Shown here: positions 1 through 8,390 of the stretch, one piece after another
How the letters are laid out: each line of letters opens with the position of its first letter
Numbering within the stretch: position 1 is the first letter of the stretch
Position numbers and translations under genes: made by a program
Notes under the pieces: model-generated
Databases searched by the model: none
Seen by the model: the letters and a program-made list of their open reading frames with translations, nothing else
Told to the model about the DNA's origin: nothing
NCBI GenBank assembly: GCA_964555285.1
Contig: CAZKRM010000006.1
Coordinates: 69,096-133,095 of the forward strand
DNA length: 64,000 nucleotides
DNA from: JBBIQV01 sp964555285
GTDB taxonomy: Bacteria > Nitrospirota > Nitrospiria > Nitrospirales > Nitrospiraceae
Reading direction: 5' to 3'

Positions 1-1074
1 AAGGAGTTCAGTCAATTGCTGACGGTGGTTGGGGGGCAGACCGGGCTCATCCTGTCGAAGCTTCAACCCAGCGATCCGCTCTATCAGCCGATCGAAGACA
101 CCTTCAGAGCGGGAGAGCGTGCCGCTACGCTCACTGCTCAACTCGTCTCGCTCACTCTTGCCGACAATCGTCCGTGCGAGCCGGTGCCGCTCCATCTGAC
201 TCTGTCGGAACTGCAGGGCTTGCTGCAGGGGCTTCTGCCCAGCCACGTCAACCTGCGTCTGGACCTCGACCCGAAGCCGGCGATGGTGTCTGCGGATCGC
301 GAACAGATCGAACAGATACTGCTTCATCTGGTCATCAATGCGCGTGATGCCATGCCGAGCGGCGGACATCTGGCCGTTGAAACGAAGCAGGTCACACGCC
401 AGTTGCCGTCGTCTGCCACAGGCACCACTACTCAGCCTGCTGCGATGGTGCGGCTCTCCGTCTCGGACACCGGACGCGGGATGACACCCGAGACCCAGGC
501 GCGGATGTTTGAGCCGTTCTTCTCCACGAAATCCACCAACGTGGGGCTGGGCCTCCCGACCGTCTATGGGATTGTGAAGCAGCTTGGCGGAACTCTGGAG
601 GTGGACAGCAAACCGGGGCACGGCACGACGATCCACATCTATCTGCCCCAGGCGGATTCGTCGGGTCGCGCGTTGCACGGTGGGGCTAATCGGGCCATGA
701 TGGCCAATGGGAATGAGACAGTGCTGTTCGTCGAGGAAGATGAAGTCCTCAGGAAACTCGCAGCCTCCGCACTCGCTCGCCACAAGTATCAGGTACTAGA
801 AGCAGCCTCGCCCGTCGAAGCATTGCTGGTCGCCCAGCAGCACACGGGATCGATTCATATGGCCGTCAGTCAGCTGGTCATGCCGGAAATCAATGGGCAC
901 GAACTCGTCCAGCGGCTTGTGAGTCAACGCCCGGGCGTCAAAGCGATCTTCGTGTCCGGGTACTCGGACGAAGCCATGCTGCACCACCGCATTCGCCCCC
1001 GGTTTGTCCTCCAACGTCCCTACCATCAGGACGTCCTCCTGCAAAAGGTTCGAGATGTGCTCGATGCAGCCTGA
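1..1074 (+). CDS. Hybrid histidine kinase-like protein with receiver domain, 5' end outside window
   Basis: This is the C-terminal part of a signalling protein; the open frame runs off the left edge. It has a dimerisation-helix remnant, then a GHKL ATPase domain with an N-box (NARDAMP), a G1 box (SDTGRGM), an F-box (FEPFFSTK) and a G2 box (GLGLPTVYG), followed by a CheY-like receiver ending at 1074. ATP binding therefore looks intact. The first visible residues, KEFSQLLTVV, align with the usual H-box AHDFNNLLTVI and put Lys where the phosphorylated His should be. In the receiver, the usual TDVVMP reads SQLVMP (Asp to Gln) and the LQKPF lysine is Arg. Both phosphotransfer sites thus appear lost. 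The partner is unknown. It could be a non-phosphorylating allosteric sensor or a decaying paralogue. Confidence 0.8.
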   Translation, partial: KEFSQLLTVVGGQTGLILSKLQPSDPLYQPIEDTFRAGERAATLTAQLVSLTLADNRPCEPVPLHLTLSELQGLLQGLLPSHVNLRLDLDPKPAMVSADREQIEQILLHLVINARDAMPSGGHLAVETKQVTRQLPSSATGTTTQPAAMVRLSVSDTGRGMTPETQARMFEPFFSTKSTNVGLGLPTVYGIVKQLGGTLEVDSKPGHGTTIHIYLPQADSSGRALHGGANRAMMANGNETVLFVEEDEVLRKLAASALARHKYQVLEAASPVEALLVAQQHTGSIHMAVSQLVMPEINGHELVQRLVSQRPGVKAIFVSGYSDEAMLHHRIRPRFVLQRPYHQDVLLQKVRDVLDAA

Positions 1075-1106
1075 CCGGTACGAAGGCTTCAGATGAAGGT
1101 GTCACG

Positions 1107-1820
1107 TCACCGCCGCCGGCGGTATTGCGCAGGGGCAAAGAAGCGCACATCCGCTCGCTTGAAGAGGCCGATCAGCAGCATCCCTGCGATGAACCCGCCG
1201 ATGTGAGCGAAGAAGGCGACCCCGCCCCCTCCCGTGTTCACGCTCATTCCCCCGCTCAGCAACTGCATCACGAACCACAGCCCCAGGACAATGGCAGCCG
1301 GGACATACATCGTCCGCGAGGCGAAGCCCATAGGAATGAAGACGAGGACCTGCGCGCGCGGGAACAACAAGAGGTAGGCGCCCAGCACACCGGAAATGGC
1401 GCCGCTGGCGCCGACCATGGGAATCGTCGAGGAGGGATCGGTCAGCGCGTGACTCAGCGCTGCGAGGATGCCGCACGTGATATAGAAGATCGTGAACTTG
1501 GCATGTCCCATCACGTCTTCAATGTTGTTGCCGAAGATCCACAGGTACAGCATGTTGCCGATGAGATGCATCCAGCCGCCGTGCAGGAACATGCTTGTCA
1601 ACAAGGTGGCATAGGCAGGGATGCCGACCGTCAACTCCGCCGGTGGTTCTGCACGGCCGAACACCAACGCAGGGATCGCGCCATATTGGAACACGAACGC
1701 TTGGCCTGGTTGTGATGGGAGCGTCGATTGGTAGAGAAAGACGAGTGCGCAGGACGCGATCAGGCCGACCGTGACAACGGGAGTGAGTTCAGTCGGGTTG
1801 TCATCGTGCAGGGGAATCAT
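1107..1820 (-). CDS. Rhomboid family intramembrane serine protease
   Basis: A 237-residue polytopic membrane protein of the rhomboid family, which cleaves transmembrane substrates within the membrane. The catalytic dyad is visible: Ser139 in GASGA and His206 in AHIGG. The conserved HGGWMHLIGNM segment (about 80-90) supplies the oxyanion-hole His and Asn. Six or so hydrophobic segments are spread along the chain. A basic tail (RRRR) ends the protein. The start at 1820 gives a short cytoplasmic N-terminus before the first membrane helix. It is followed downstream by nothing on the same strand and lies tail-to-tail with the kinase-like gene. The substrate cannot be inferred. Confidence 0.9.
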   Translation of the reverse strand: MIPLHDDNPTELTPVVTVGLIASCALVFLYQSTLPSQPGQAFVFQYGAIPALVFGRAEPPAELTVGIPAYATLLTSMFLHGGWMHLIGNMLYLWIFGNNIEDVMGHAKFTIFYITCGILAALSHALTDPSSTIPMVGASGAISGVLGAYLLLFPRAQVLVFIPMGFASRTMYVPAAIVLGLWFVMQLLSGGMSVNTGGGGVAFFAHIGGFIAGMLLIGLFKRADVRFFAPAQYRRRR

Positions 1821-1830
1821 CGAGCGGCGG

Positions 1831-2694
1831 TTAGGAGGGTAGGGGTTTCTTTCCGGCGGCGACCGGCTGGGGGAGGGCGTGGTGATCGGGTAGTGATCCG
1901 TCGCCGTTCAACGGAATGGAAAATCCTGCGGCATGAGTGTGCCCCCCACCGCCGAACGAGGCGGCGATCGATCCGACATCGGTGCCGTCTTCGCGCGACC
2001 GCATGCTGTAGTAACGTCGGCCGTCGCGGTCGTGCCAGATGAGGCAGAACGGATGGCAGGGCGACAGCCGCTCGCCGATCTGACTGGTCAAGATCGCGCT
2101 CTGAACGGCGGGCACGAGTTCTCCTTGAAATTCCATCATCACAGCGTGCGCCGCGAGCTTGCCCACCAGTTCATTTTCATATCGTAAGATCGCGCGCCCC
2201 TCCTGTTCCAGCTCCTGCTGCGTGAAACGGTCCCACAGCTGGAAGTCGAACGGGTAGGAGGCCAAGGCGGCGTTGATCTCTCGGCTGGCAGGCAAGGCCC
2301 ACTGCCAGAGGTCCTTGTCCTGAATATATTGCAGCAGCCACGGAGCCGGCTCTGTGTGCGCCCATTCCCAGGCGAGCACGGCGCCGGATTTCTTTTGGTC
2401 GAAGTATGCGAACGGAAGGCCGGTCAACGCTTGTTCAGCGGTGATGTGATGGTCGAGGACCTGGAGGGATTCTGCCTCTTTCGCCATAGCATCGAGCACC
2501 GGTCTGGCGTAGCTGAAGTCGACGATCACGATCCGCTGTCCAGCGAGCTCCGGTGGTGGAGGGGTCCCATGTTTGACGGGGACAAACTTCGTAGCGGGAA
2601 ACTGTTTCCAAATGGCCCAGGCCGCGCCGAACCCATCCGCGCATTCTGCATGGTAGAGGACAACAGTTGGATGTCGATGCAACTTCGCGCTCAT
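1831..2694 (-). CDS. DHH family phosphoesterase
   Basis: A 287-residue DHH-superfamily phosphohydrolase related to nanoRNA, cyclic-dinucleotide or RecJ-type phosphoesterases. Visible motifs are HAECADGFGAAW (residues 15-26), VDFSY near Asp59, and the naming DHH at 81-83. The C-terminal half carries a glycine/histidine-rich GGGGHTHAAGFSI segment typical of DHHA1 domains. I chose the ATG at 2694 over a longer frame because a GGGAG ribosome site sits just upstream and homology-like sequence begins soon after. It ends 10 bases from the rhomboid start, so the two are probably co-transcribed. Its substrate (pApA, pAp, oligonucleotides or other) is not decidable from sequence. Confidence 0.85.
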   Translation of the reverse strand: MSAKLHRHPTVVLYHAECADGFGAAWAIWKQFPATKFVPVKHGTPPPPELAGQRIVIVDFSYARPVLDAMAKEAESLQVLDHHITAEQALTGLPFAYFDQKKSGAVLAWEWAHTEPAPWLLQYIQDKDLWQWALPASREINAALASYPFDFQLWDRFTQQELEQEGRAILRYENELVGKLAAHAVMMEFQGELVPAVQSAILTSQIGERLSPCHPFCLIWHDRDGRRYYSMRSREDGTDVGSIAASFGGGGHTHAAGFSIPLNGDGSLPDHHALPQPVAAGKKPLPS

Positions 2695-2850
2695 GCCGGC
2701 TCCCGTTGATATTATTTCCGCACAGCATACCATGACGCTCGTGCGGGACCAAAGGATGTTATGAGATGGGGGGGCGGCAGGTGAGGGTGGATCAGCACGA
2801 CGTCGCACGGCGGGATCGCGGGCCTGCCGACGGATGCAGGGGCGGGCAGG

Positions 2851-3900
2851 CTACGGCAGGGAGTTGATATGATCGATCAGCTGCCTGAGCCGGCCCGCAC
2901 TGCGCCGGTTGAATTGGAAGACCAGCCGCGGATAATCTTTGAGGGCGGGCTCGTCCAGTTCCTCGGCCAGAGGCTCGCGTTGTTCGAACGTCCCTTCGCT
3001 GAGCATATCGTGGAAGGATATGTGCAGCGCCGCCACCTGGTCGTCGTTCAGAGGCCGTGTCAGGCGCATGGCCAGTTGGCGCCCGACGAAGCGGATCGAG
3101 TGGTACCGACGATAGAAGGTCGCGATCTCGGCGACCGCGGCTTCCTCGGTCTCGACAATCTTGAAGAGGCTCAAGTCTTCCCGGCCGATGAGCTGTCGGT
3201 GCAGCAGTTGTTCTGTCACGAATGCATACCATCTGGTCCAATAGTCGCAGCCGGGTGCTTGCAAGAAGACGATCGGTTGAGGATCGCTCTTGCCCGTCTG
3301 GGCCAGCGTGAGGATTTCAAACCCTTCATCGTGCGTTCCGAAGCCCCCCGGGAACAGAGCGATGGCGTTCGCTTCTTTCTGGAACATCAGCTTGCGGGTG
3401 AAAAAATACTTGAACGTCACGAGCTTGGGGTCATCGGCGATGACCGAGTTGGCCCCTTGCTCGAACGGCAACATGATGTTGACGCCGAAGCTGTTCTCGC
3501 GGCCGGCTCCTTCCTGGCAGGCCCGCATGATGCCGTCCGCGCCGCCGGTGATCACCATATAACCTTCCTGCACGATCCGGCGCGCGAAGCGGAAGGCGAG
3601 TTGGTAGTTGGGATCATCCGAGGCTGTCCGGGCCGAGCCAAAGATGCTGATCTTGGGCCGATCCCGATAGCCGTGAAAGACCCCAAAGGCGTGTCGGAGT
3701 TCCTTGAGGGCCCGGTTGACGATCTTGAGGTCCAGGGCCTGAAGGTTCGACTCGGACAGCCGCAGCACACCCGTCAGGATCTCCCGCAGCAGCACCGCCG
3801 GGAGGTCGTCTTCAGGGCGCTCCAACAGGGCGCGAACCTGGGACAGGATGTCGTCGTTGCTGAGGGTTATCCGAGGGCGTGTCTGCACGGGCTTCATCAT
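2851..3900 (-). CDS. LOG family protein (TIGR00730-like Rossmann fold, nucleotide phosphoribohydrolase type)
   Basis: A 349-residue protein with a central LOG/YgdH-type Rossmann domain. The family signature PGGxGTxxE is present as PGGFGTHDE at about residues 184-192. It is preceded by a nucleotide-binding segment, ISIFGSARTAS (85-95), and ITGGADGIM (118-125). Family members release a base from nucleoside monophosphates (LOG cytokinin activation, PpnN purine nucleotide cleavage). Extra N-terminal and C-terminal helices make it longer than the minimal 190-residue LOG proteins. The start is uncertain: paired ATGs at 3900 and 3897 lack a strong ribosome site, and a TTG further upstream is possible. 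Confidence 0.8.
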   Translation of the reverse strand: MMKPVQTRPRITLSNDDILSQVRALLERPEDDLPAVLLREILTGVLRLSESNLQALDLKIVNRALKELRHAFGVFHGYRDRPKISIFGSARTASDDPNYQLAFRFARRIVQEGYMVITGGADGIMRACQEGAGRENSFGVNIMLPFEQGANSVIADDPKLVTFKYFFTRKLMFQKEANAIALFPGGFGTHDEGFEILTLAQTGKSDPQPIVFLQAPGCDYWTRWYAFVTEQLLHRQLIGREDLSLFKIVETEEAAVAEIATFYRRYHSIRFVGRQLAMRLTRPLNDDQVAALHISFHDMLSEGTFEQREPLAEELDEPALKDYPRLVFQFNRRSAGRLRQLIDHINSLP

Positions 3901-4005
3901 GTATCCATTTCGGCTGGAAATTGCAAAGCTTGATGGCGCAGAGAGAGTAAAAATTCTACCAACCAACTGCCTACCGGTCAAAAACTCGTAAGGATGGGAA
4001 GCGCC

Positions 4006-4779
4006 TCAGGCCTGCGACGGTGGAGTCGAGCATTGCTGCTGAACCCAGGCTCTGATCCGCGCCTGGTCGGAGGGAGACAGGTGCGTGAACTGGATATCAA
4101 CCCCTGAAGGCGGAGGTTGCATCGAGGACTCCCAAGCCGTAGGGGTGGCATCGCTGCTGAGAATCCGACCTCGGATGGCAAAGGGGCCGTTCAATCCGGG
4201 GATAGAGAAACAGAGGAGCACGCTCGTGCCGGGCAAGAAGAGCGCACTGCTCCCGACGGTCGCGCCCACATGGCTGAGTTGGGTGATCATCCCTTCGTGT
4301 TTCGCGCCGGATTCTTGACCGTCTGGGACGCTGATGGTGGCTGCGAACAGTGTCTGGCACCGTTGAGGCGCCTGCACGAGATTGTGGGCTGTCAGCACAC
4401 CCACCGGCTGGTTCTGTTGGGTGACGATCAACAGGGACACACCGGTTGACGCCATGAGCGACGCCGCGTCCTCGATCACGGAGTCGTATTCGATAAACCG
4501 GACGGGTTTCGACATGATCGAGCGGACTTCGGTGTCCTCTGGCTCGATCCCCTGCGCCATGACGCTCTTCACGATATCGGCCGGGGTCATAAGACCGAAG
4601 CAGGTCTCGGTATCCTTTACTAGAAGACAGGGGACCTGTTCCTTCTCCAGCAGCGAGGCGGCCTCGCTGACCGAGACATCGCCCGGAATCTGTACAACAC
4701 CTGGAGTCATCATGTGAGAGACCAACGAGCTACAGTGATCTGCCGCCGGCCGGCGGGAGCGGTTCCCGGCTTTCGTCAT
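4006..4779 (-). CDS. CBS domain pair fused to a PilZ-like domain
   Basis: About 257 residues. The first half holds two CBS repeats (for example DVSVSEAASLL...MTPADIVKSVM and SVIEDAASLMASTGVSLLIV), which usually bind adenosyl nucleotides. The second half resembles a PilZ domain of the type that binds cyclic di-GMP: FLPGTSVLLCFSIPG, FAIRGRILSSD, and a C-terminal GVDIQFTHLSPSDQARIRAWV. The combination suggests a small cytosolic sensor linking energy state and c-di-GMP. The RxxxR motif that contacts c-di-GMP is not clearly visible, so ligand binding is uncertain. The start could also be the MM pair at 4713. The gene lies divergent from the MNIO gene. Confidence 0.7.
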   Translation of the reverse strand: MTKAGNRSRRPAADHCSSLVSHMMTPGVVQIPGDVSVSEAASLLEKEQVPCLLVKDTETCFGLMTPADIVKSVMAQGIEPEDTEVRSIMSKPVRFIEYDSVIEDAASLMASTGVSLLIVTQQNQPVGVLTAHNLVQAPQRCQTLFAATISVPDGQESGAKHEGMITQLSHVGATVGSSALFLPGTSVLLCFSIPGLNGPFAIRGRILSSDATPTAWESSMQPPPSGVDIQFTHLSPSDQARIRAWVQQQCSTPPSQA

Positions 4780-4971
4780 GGTTCGATCCCATCGCCCGGT
4801 GCAGCGAACTGTGCCCAACCCCGCCGAACACCATTGCGACGTAGGCAAGTATACCAGATCGCTCCCCGGTAAATTGAGCCGTATCTTCCCTTGTCAAACA
4901 AGGGGTTTGACGAATAGACTAGGCCTGTTCCAGCAATCCAGCAAGCGTTTGCGCGAAAGAGGACAAAGCAG

Positions 4972-6444
4972 GTGGAAATCGACAACGAGTTCAGGAGACG
5001 CGTGAGCCGGATACCGGCCCAGGGGCTTGGTCTGTCCGTGGATGTGTACCAGCCGGATCTGGCGGATTTGATGGAGGCATTGGTGGCTCAGCGCCTGAAC
5101 GTGGAGTATTTGGAAGTCTTCAAGGCGGCAGACAAGGCGCTTGAACAGGTGCGGAGCCAGTTCCCAAGCGTCAGGCTCACCTATCACGGTGAGGGGCTCT
5201 GGGCGACGCAGCCGGATTTTGCTCGCACTCCATCGGTGGAGGAGGAACTCGCGTCAGCCGCGACCCATCTTCGCACGCTGGCCAGCCCTTGGATCAACGT
5301 GGAATGTGCCACGAAGCAGATGGCCGGCTACTCCTTTGGAACATATCTGCCTCCCTTCTATACACAAGAGAGTGCTGCCGTCACCGCGGAGAACGCCCGC
5401 ACCATCCAACGCTATGTGGATCGTATGCTCGGTCCGGATGATTTCCCCGGGCCGTTGCTCCTTCTTGAAATGGCGCCGCTGACGTATTTCGGTGTCGGAA
5501 CCCTGTCGATCCCCACCTTCTTCGCGCAGATCGCGGACCAGGCGCCCTGCGGGCTGGTGTTGGACCTTGGCCATCTCTGGACCGTCTACCGCTACACGGG
5601 TCTGTGGCGACACAAGTCTCTCGAGGGCTTCACCGAGGAGTTCTTCAATGCCTTCCCGATGGAGCGAGTCGTGGAGATTCACCTGGCCGGCCTTGCTGAC
5701 CGGCAGGGGGCAACGGGGCAGTCTGAAACTTCGCACGGCGCTCCTCCTCGATGGATAGATGCTCACGGGGTGCCCATTCCGGAAGTGCTGTTCGATATGT
5801 TGGGGCAAGTGCTGGCCCATCCCCGTCTCACGAATCTGAGAGGCATCGCTCTTGAGGTGGACACAAAGCCGATCCCGCACATCGTTCGAGAGTTCGCTCG
5901 GCTGTGCGACCAATTTGGACAAGCGTGGCGGCGATTGGAGCGCGCGCCGGGTGAATCGTCTCAATCGGCCGCCGGGCCGCCGGCGGGTGTCCCTCCTCGC
6001 GAGGTCAACGAGGACGTGACGCACGCACTGAATCGAGACTACGAGCGGTACGCAAAGATGGTCACCGGCCGGCTCGATCCTCATGCCTCCGATCTCCTGC
6101 ATCCGGCGTGGTCGTACGAAGATCTCCATCAGTATCAAGCGGTCTATCTCCCCCATGAAATTCTCCATTGGGGTGGGGAACTGCGGGACATGTTTCCGGA
6201 AAGCTGCCGATTGATCGAGGCGCAAGGCATCGGCCTCGCGGACTTCGTGTCGTACTGGTTCCGCGAGCCACAATCGATCACCGCACCGTATGATTTCTTC
6301 TTGCTCAAGATCGAGCGATTCGTTCGATTCATGGCTGAACGTGCGCCGACGATCCGACCGACGGCGGAACGGGAAGCGCACGAGCTGCGGCGCGGGTATA
6401 CAACGGCCTGCGAACAGATTGGGACGTTCATCGTGAACCGTTGA
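4972..6444 (+). CDS. DUF692/MNIO-like multinuclear iron protein with C-terminal extension
   Basis: A 490-residue protein whose first 310 residues form a DUF692 TIM barrel, the family now called MNIO (BufB, MbnB, TglH), which uses two or three irons to modify cysteine-containing peptides. Likely metal ligands are His72 (TYHGEGLW), Glu166 (LLEMAP), Asp198/His201 (LDLGHLW), His237 (EIHLAG), Asp263/His265 (DAHGVP) and Glu295 (ALEVD). Residues about 350-490 form a separate alpha-rich region that I do not recognise. Translation probably starts at a GTG. No precursor peptide or partner gene is adjacent; the next gene, 9 bases on, is a tRNA-dihydrouridine synthase. The Glu-Met pair replaces the usual Glu-Asn, so this is a divergent branch. 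Its substrate is unknown. Confidence 0.72.
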   Translation: MEIDNEFRRRVSRIPAQGLGLSVDVYQPDLADLMEALVAQRLNVEYLEVFKAADKALEQVRSQFPSVRLTYHGEGLWATQPDFARTPSVEEELASAATHLRTLASPWINVECATKQMAGYSFGTYLPPFYTQESAAVTAENARTIQRYVDRMLGPDDFPGPLLLLEMAPLTYFGVGTLSIPTFFAQIADQAPCGLVLDLGHLWTVYRYTGLWRHKSLEGFTEEFFNAFPMERVVEIHLAGLADRQGATGQSETSHGAPPRWIDAHGVPIPEVLFDMLGQVLAHPRLTNLRGIALEVDTKPIPHIVREFARLCDQFGQAWRRLERAPGESSQSAAGPPAGVPPREVNEDVTHALNRDYERYAKMVTGRLDPHASDLLHPAWSYEDLHQYQAVYLPHEILHWGGELRDMFPESCRLIEAQGIGLADFVSYWFREPQSITAPYDFFLLKIERFVRFMAERAPTIRPTAEREAHELRRGYTTACEQIGTFIVNR

Positions 6445-6453
6445 ACGCAGGAG

Positions 6454-7683
6454 ATGAATATGCCCGCACATACCGATTCAGGAATAACGGTGCATGGTCC
6501 GATTGCGGGCTCCTGGTCGTCCCTTCCTCAGCCGATTATCGGATTGGCGCCGATGGATGGCGTGACCGACGCGACGTTTCGACGCATCGTGGCGGCGCAA
6601 GGCCGGCCGGACATCACCTTCACGGAATTTACGAACGTGCACGATGTCTGTCGCGGCCCGGAATTTCTCCTCTCGACGTTGATCTACAGCGAGCAGGAAC
6701 GGCCGGTCGTGGCGCAACTGTATGGGAAGGACCCCGCACTCTTTTACCTCGCGGCCCATGCGGTCTGCGAACTGGGGTTCGATGGACTCGACATCAACAT
6801 GGGCTGTCCCTCACGAAATGTCGCTGCCTCAGGGGCCGGCGCCGGACTCATCCGAACGCCGGAGCTCGCCCATGCCGTGATGCGCGCGGCCAAGCAAGGG
6901 ATCGACGATTGGGCCACGGGCCAATCCCCCGAAGCAGCCGGGTTCAAGCCTGCGCGCGCGGAGGTACTGCGAGCCATGAACCGCCGGCGGGGCGGCGCGG
7001 GTGCTTCTGCCCGAGGACGGATTCCGCTCTCGGTCAAAACCCGCTTGGGCTATGACTCGGTGGTGATCGAGGACTGGGTCGCTCATTTGTTGAAGGAGGA
7101 GCCGTCCGCCATCTCGATTCACGGCAGGACGCTCGAACAGATGTATCGTGGCGAAGCGGATTGGTCCGCCATTGCGCGGGCGGTTCGCGTCGCTCGCGGC
7201 ACCGGCACACTGATCCTGGGGAACGGCGATGTCCAGAGCTGGCGCGATATGGCCAGGCGGGTGCAGGAGTGCGAGGTGCAGGGCGTCTTGGTCGGGCGTG
7301 GCGTGTTGGGCGCCCCGTGGTTCTTCCGGGGTAAGGAGCGGGCGCGGCAGGCGATGGGTGCTGGAGTCGCGAGTGGACAAGCCGATACGGATTTGATCGG
7401 GGAATCGGTGAGCCTGCGCGAACGGATGGATGTGATGCTGGAGCATGCCCGACAGTTCGAGTTGCTGTGTGGTCAAGAGCAGTTCCGTCGCATGCGGAAG
7501 CACCTGGGCTGGTACTGCAAAGGGTTCCCGCACGCCGCGGCGTTGCGGGCGCGGATGTTCCAGGTCTCTTCCGCCGTTGCGGTGACGCAGATGATCGAGG
7601 AATCGTGGCCGAGCATGTCCGGTGAAGTGCGTGCGGTTGCCTGCGATGATCCCGCCACCTCAACAGTGCCCTCGCCGGCCTGA
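6454..7683 (+). CDS. dus: tRNA-dihydrouridine synthase
   Basis: FMN- and NADPH-dependent reduction of uridine to dihydrouridine in tRNA D-loops. The TIM-barrel signature is clear: PIIGLAPMDGVTDATFRR near residue 30, the NMGCPS segment with catalytic Cys118, PLSVKTRLG, SIHGRTLEQMYRGEADW, and phosphate-binding GNGDV followed by GVLVGRGVLGAPW. At 409 residues it is longer than the usual 320-350. Most of the extra length is an insertion at about 145-190 rich in Arg, Gly and Ala, plus a C-terminal tail. An ATG at 6454 preceded by GGAG supports the start. It sits in a likely operon between the MNIO gene and maf. Confidence 0.9.
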   Translation: MNMPAHTDSGITVHGPIAGSWSSLPQPIIGLAPMDGVTDATFRRIVAAQGRPDITFTEFTNVHDVCRGPEFLLSTLIYSEQERPVVAQLYGKDPALFYLAAHAVCELGFDGLDINMGCPSRNVAASGAGAGLIRTPELAHAVMRAAKQGIDDWATGQSPEAAGFKPARAEVLRAMNRRRGGAGASARGRIPLSVKTRLGYDSVVIEDWVAHLLKEEPSAISIHGRTLEQMYRGEADWSAIARAVRVARGTGTLILGNGDVQSWRDMARRVQECEVQGVLVGRGVLGAPWFFRGKERARQAMGAGVASGQADTDLIGESVSLRERMDVMLEHARQFELLCGQEQFRRMRKHLGWYCKGFPHAAALRARMFQVSSAVAVTQMIEESWPSMSGEVRAVACDDPATSTVPSPA

Positions 7684-7686
7684 GGC

Positions 7687-8316
7687 ATGCGGCTCATTCT
7701 GGCTTCGACCTCTCCCCGCCGACAGGAACTCCTCAGCCTCCTTCAGATTCCCTTCGAGGTGGTCGCCCCGGTATTCGAGGAAGACGTGCAACCCGGCCGG
7801 TTCGCCGAGGACCAGGTCCAAGCGTTCGCACGGGGCAAGGCCAAGTCTTGTGCGGTGTGCAATCCCGACGCATTCGTGCTTGGGAGCGATACGCTGATCG
7901 CCTGCGATGGCGACATCATGGGCAAGCCGGCTGATGCCGAGGAGGCTCGAAGCATGTTGCGGCGACTCGCTGGGCGGGCACACGTGATCTACACGGCGAT
8001 CTCCCTCCAGCATGCGCGGGACCGGGTCGATGACGTGGCCATCGAGCCGGTGCGGGTCTGGATGAAACCGGCGAGCGAACAGGAGATTGACGCGTACGTG
8101 TCCACGGGAGAAAGTCTGGGCAAGGCAGGGTCCTACGCTATTCAAGGAGTAGGTGCGCGCCTGATCGACAGGATCGAAGGGGACTATCCGGCCGCTGTAG
8201 GACTGCCGCTCCGAGCGGTGGCGACCATGCTGGAGAAGCATGGGGTCGTGGTGCCGGTCGATGTCGAACGCCTGTACGGCATGAAGCCGTATGCGAACTG
8301 GCCGCGGTTCGCCTGA
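7687..8316 (+). CDS. maf: Maf family nucleotide pyrophosphatase
   Basis: A 209-residue Maf/Ham1-fold protein that hydrolyses non-canonical or modified nucleoside triphosphates to monophosphates. The N-terminus LILASTSPRRQELL is the family signature, followed by the catalytic GSDTLI segment (Asp68), GKPADAEEARSML and the conserved late region GSYAIQGVG. The length is normal (190-210). It starts three bases after the dus stop, so translational coupling is likely. Substrate preference (dTTP/UTP versus m7GTP subtype) cannot be assigned with confidence from sequence alone. Confidence 0.92.
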   Translation: MRLILASTSPRRQELLSLLQIPFEVVAPVFEEDVQPGRFAEDQVQAFARGKAKSCAVCNPDAFVLGSDTLIACDGDIMGKPADAEEARSMLRRLAGRAHVIYTAISLQHARDRVDDVAIEPVRVWMKPASEQEIDAYVSTGESLGKAGSYAIQGVGARLIDRIEGDYPAAVGLPLRAVATMLEKHGVVVPVDVERLYGMKPYANWPRFA

Positions 8317-8320
8317 TGGT

Positions 8321-8350
8321 TTGCAATGCATCGGCCCTTTTCCGTACAAT
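8321..8350 (+). promoter_or_regulatory. Sigma70-type promoter for the secreted protein gene
   Basis: TTGCAA at 8321-8326 and TACAAT at 8345-8350 are separated by 18 bases. They lie just after the maf stop and about 40 bases before the ATG at 8391, which has a GGAGG ribosome site. Confidence 0.5.
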
Positions 8351-8390
8351 GCGCGCCATTCATCGGGCGTTTTATCCAGGGAGGCAGGTA

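Noticed and set aside
5254..6471. Minus-strand frame of about 405 codons opposite the MNIO gene
   Set aside because: Arg/His-rich with no motif; the plus strand has recognisable DUF692 motifs over the same bases.
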